DNA from: an uncultured Lachnospiraceae bacterium
Lineage (GTDB): Bacteria; Bacillota; Clostridia; Lachnospirales; Lachnospiraceae
Reading direction: 5' to 3'
NCBI GenBank assembly: GCA_902766655.1
Contig: CACXEL010000416.1
Coordinates: forward strand, 1 to 6,842
Length of the DNA stretch: 6,842 nucleotides
In this document: piece by piece, positions 5,325-6,842 of the stretch
Numbering within the stretch: the first letter of the stretch is position 1
How the letters are laid out: every line of letters starts with the position of its first letter
Made by a program: the position numbers and the translations under genes
The notes under the pieces: generated by a model
What the model was told of the DNA's origin: nothing
Database searches by the model: none
Seen by the model: only the letters and a program-made list of their open reading frames with translations

Positions 5325-5933
5325 ATGATCAGGAATGTGGTATTTGACATCGGCAACGTGCTGGCCGATTTTCGCATCAAGGAATTTTTACAGGAAAAAG
5401 GGCTGGACGGGCCTGCCATCAGGCGGGTCCTGAAGGCGTCCGTCATGAATCCCTACTGGGGCAGATTCGAACGCGGGGAAGTGTCGGAGGAGGAGACCAT
5501 TCGTGCCTTCATAGAGGCGGATCCCGGGATTGAAAGGGAGCTCCGCATCGCTTTCACGGACCTAGGCGGTATGCTGACCATCAAGGATTATGCGATTCCG
5601 CTGGTCAGGTCGCTAAAAGGGGCGGGCTATCGGGTCTTCTACCTGTCGAACTACTCAAAGAAGGCCTACGACGAGTGCGGTGAATCCCTTGCCTTTATGC
5701 CCTTCATGGACGGCGGTCTGGTCTCCTTCCGGGTCGGCATGACTAAGCCGTCGCCGGAGATGTATCGGAGGCTTCTGGATGACTATGGCCTCAGGGCGGA
5801 TGAGTGCGTTTTCGTGGATGATACGCCGGAGAATGTCGAGGCTGCCAGGGCGCAGGGCTTTGCGGGGATTGCATTTTCTTCTTATGAACAGCTGGTTGGA
5901 GAACTCGCCGGGCTGGGAGTTGTCCTTGGGTGA
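5325..5933 (+). CDS. HAD-superfamily hydrolase (YihX-like subgroup)
   Basis: A 202-residue haloacid dehalogenase-like phosphohydrolase, probably acting in the cytoplasm on a phosphorylated metabolite. Motif I is VVFDIGNVLADF with nucleophile D8; motif II is YLSNYS (S108); motif III is K141 in GMTKPSPEMY; motif IV is FVDDTPEN (D165, D166). A helical cap lies between motifs I and II (about 15-90). Position D8+2 is Gly rather than Asp, as in the DLGNV/DIGNV subgroup that includes the glucose-1-phosphatase YihX, so this is not by itself a sign of an inactive protein. The start is taken at 5325 because AGGGAG (5311-5316) sits eight bases before it and the protein then begins at the usual family start; an ATG at 5301 is in frame but lacks a ribosome site. 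The oxidoreductase gene follows after 107 bases without a clear terminator. The substrate is unknown. Confidence 0.9.
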   Translation: MIRNVVFDIGNVLADFRIKEFLQEKGLDGPAIRRVLKASVMNPYWGRFERGEVSEEETIRAFIEADPGIERELRIAFTDLGGMLTIKDYAIPLVRSLKGAGYRVFYLSNYSKKAYDECGESLAFMPFMDGGLVSFRVGMTKPSPEMYRRLLDDYGLRADECVFVDDTPENVEAARAQGFAGIAFSSYEQLVGELAGLGVVLG

Positions 5934-6040
5934 ACGCGGCAAATGCAGACATGCCCGGTGACGGCTCCTTCGAATTCGTCTCTGAGGGAGCTGCCATTGG
6001 GTGCAGGCGGATATTACAGGTACAGAAGGAGCAGGAACAT

Positions 6041-6842
6041 ATGTTGAAGGATTCTATCGTTGTCAACCGACTGAAGCTGCGGAACAGGATCGTGATGCCG
6101 CCGATGGCGACCGGGAAGGCGGTCCACGGCGTGCCGGATGAGGGGCTTGTCGCATACTATGCCGCGCGGGCCGCGGGAACGGGTCTCATTATTCTGGAGC
6201 ACGAATACGTCTCCCCGGAGGGCATGGCGCACGACAACCAGCTCTCCATGGCGGATGATTCCGTGATTCCGGCCTACAGGCGCCTTACGGATGCGGTCCA
6301 TGAGCGCGGGGCGGCGATTTTTGTGCAGATCAATCACGCCGGCGGGCGCGCCGAGGGCAGCGGGCTGCCGGCGCTGAGCCCCAGCGGCATTTCCATCTGG
6401 GATAAGGTATCGGGGCTTTTGACGATGACGGTGGATGATATAGAGCGGGTAAAAGAGTGCTTTGCGGCGGCTGCGCTCCGCGCGAAGGAGGCTGGCTTTG
6501 ACGGCGTGGAAATCCACAGCGCCCACGGTTATCTCCTGAACCAGTTCTATTCGCCTCTGACCAACCACAGGACGGACGAGTATACCGGACAGACGATGGC
6601 GGGAAGGTCCCGACTGCACGCGGAGATCCTTCGGGCTGTCAGAGCGGCGGTGGGAGAAGACTACCCGATCGCCATCCGGTTCGGCGCCTGCGATTACATG
6701 GAAGGAGGAAGCCGGATCGAGGAGATTCCCGAAGCCTGCCGGATCTTCCCTGAAGCCGGCGCGGACCTGCTGGATATTTCCGGCGGGCACATCGGATTTG
6801 TCCTGAAGGGCAGGACCGAGCCCGGCTGGTTCGCCGAGCTCA
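6041..6842 (+). CDS. NADH:flavin oxidoreductase, Old Yellow Enzyme family (partial, 3' end beyond window)
   Basis: The first 267 residues of an FMN-binding TIM-barrel oxidoreductase, open to the window end with no stop. Such enzymes use NAD(P)H to reduce activated C=C bonds or related substrates in the cytoplasm. Visible signs: NRIVMPPMAT near 15-24, with Thr24 at the flavin-contacting position; FVQINHAGGR (94-103, Gln96); HSAHGYLLNQFYSP (159-172), with His159 and His162 as the substrate-binding pair; then NHRTDEYTG (175-183) and IAIRFG (211-215) with the FMN-phosphate-side Arg213. The commoner YGG and ENR are replaced by YTG and AGR. A single-domain member is about 340-380 residues, so roughly 70% is present; a longer enoate reductase-like form with an iron-sulfur/FAD half cannot be excluded. 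AAGGAG at 6026-6031, nine bases before the ATG, fixes the start. It may be co-transcribed with the HAD gene and regulated by the divergent LysR. Confidence 0.92.
   Translation, partial: MLKDSIVVNRLKLRNRIVMPPMATGKAVHGVPDEGLVAYYAARAAGTGLIILEHEYVSPEGMAHDNQLSMADDSVIPAYRRLTDAVHERGAAIFVQINHAGGRAEGSGLPALSPSGISIWDKVSGLLTMTVDDIERVKECFAAAALRAKEAGFDGVEIHSAHGYLLNQFYSPLTNHRTDEYTGQTMAGRSRLHAEILRAVRAAVGEDYPIAIRFGACDYMEGGSRIEEIPEACRIFPEAGADLLDISGGHIGFVLKGRTEPGWFAEL

Noticed and set aside
4616..5446. 276-codon minus-strand frame overlapping the LysR gene and the divergent region
   Set aside because: It is out of frame with LysR, crosses promoters and the HAD start, and its sequence is Arg/Pro/Gly-rich as expected of a shadow frame.
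5934..6040. Possible hairpin between HAD and oxidoreductase genes (GCTCC/GGAGC)
   Set aside because: Only about five base pairs with a long loop and no T-run, so not a credible terminator.
6014..6790. 258-codon frame antisense to the oxidoreductase
   Set aside because: The plus-strand frame has clear Old Yellow Enzyme motifs; the antisense frame has no recognisable domain or start signal.

Overview
The window looks like chromosomal DNA from a low-to-mid-GC Firmicute, probably a clostridial gut-type bacterium (Lachnospiraceae-like). This is an inference from the gene families (PadR plus DUF2812, LysR, an Old Yellow Enzyme-type oxidoreductase), the strong AGGAGG-type ribosome binding sites, the sigma-A-like promoters and the presence of a class C group II intron. 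No species can be named from the sequence alone. There is no rRNA, tRNA or CRISPR array.

Left part (1-2818, all plus strand). The window opens inside the 3' end of a group IIC intron: domain V and domain VI with its bulged branch-point A can be folded, and the intron ends at about position 85. Seventeen bases later begins a near-consensus promoter whose -10 box overlaps a perfect dyad, the likely operator of the first gene, a short PadR-family repressor (174-479). It is followed in the same transcription unit by a DUF2812 membrane protein (554-1810). This PadR/DUF2812 pair is a recurrent Firmicute arrangement of unknown function. A separate extended -10 promoter (1869-1897) then drives a secreted protein with two fibronectin type III-like domains (1943-2818).

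Middle part (2819-5058, minus strand). A long, nearly perfect hairpin (2832-2891) separates the secreted protein gene from a convergent, complete tyrosine recombinase (2902-3975). It probably terminates the recombinase transcript and may derive from a palindromic repeat element. Next comes a LysR-type regulator (4174-5058) on the same strand.

Right part (5059-6842). The LysR gene is divergent from a HAD-family hydrolase (5325-5933) and a flavin oxidoreductase of the Old Yellow Enzyme family that runs off the window (6041 onward). The LysR promoter region holds a 10-bp-arm dyad with T-N11-A symmetry, a good candidate LysR binding site. The simplest reading is that LysR controls itself and perhaps the HAD/oxidoreductase genes. 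The ligand and substrate are unknown.

I see no clear case for a wholly new system. The points most worth a second look are the intron tail abutting the PadR promoter, the three half-site PadR operator, the unassigned exported domain of the DUF2812 protein, the long hairpin at 2832-2891 and the LysR operator.
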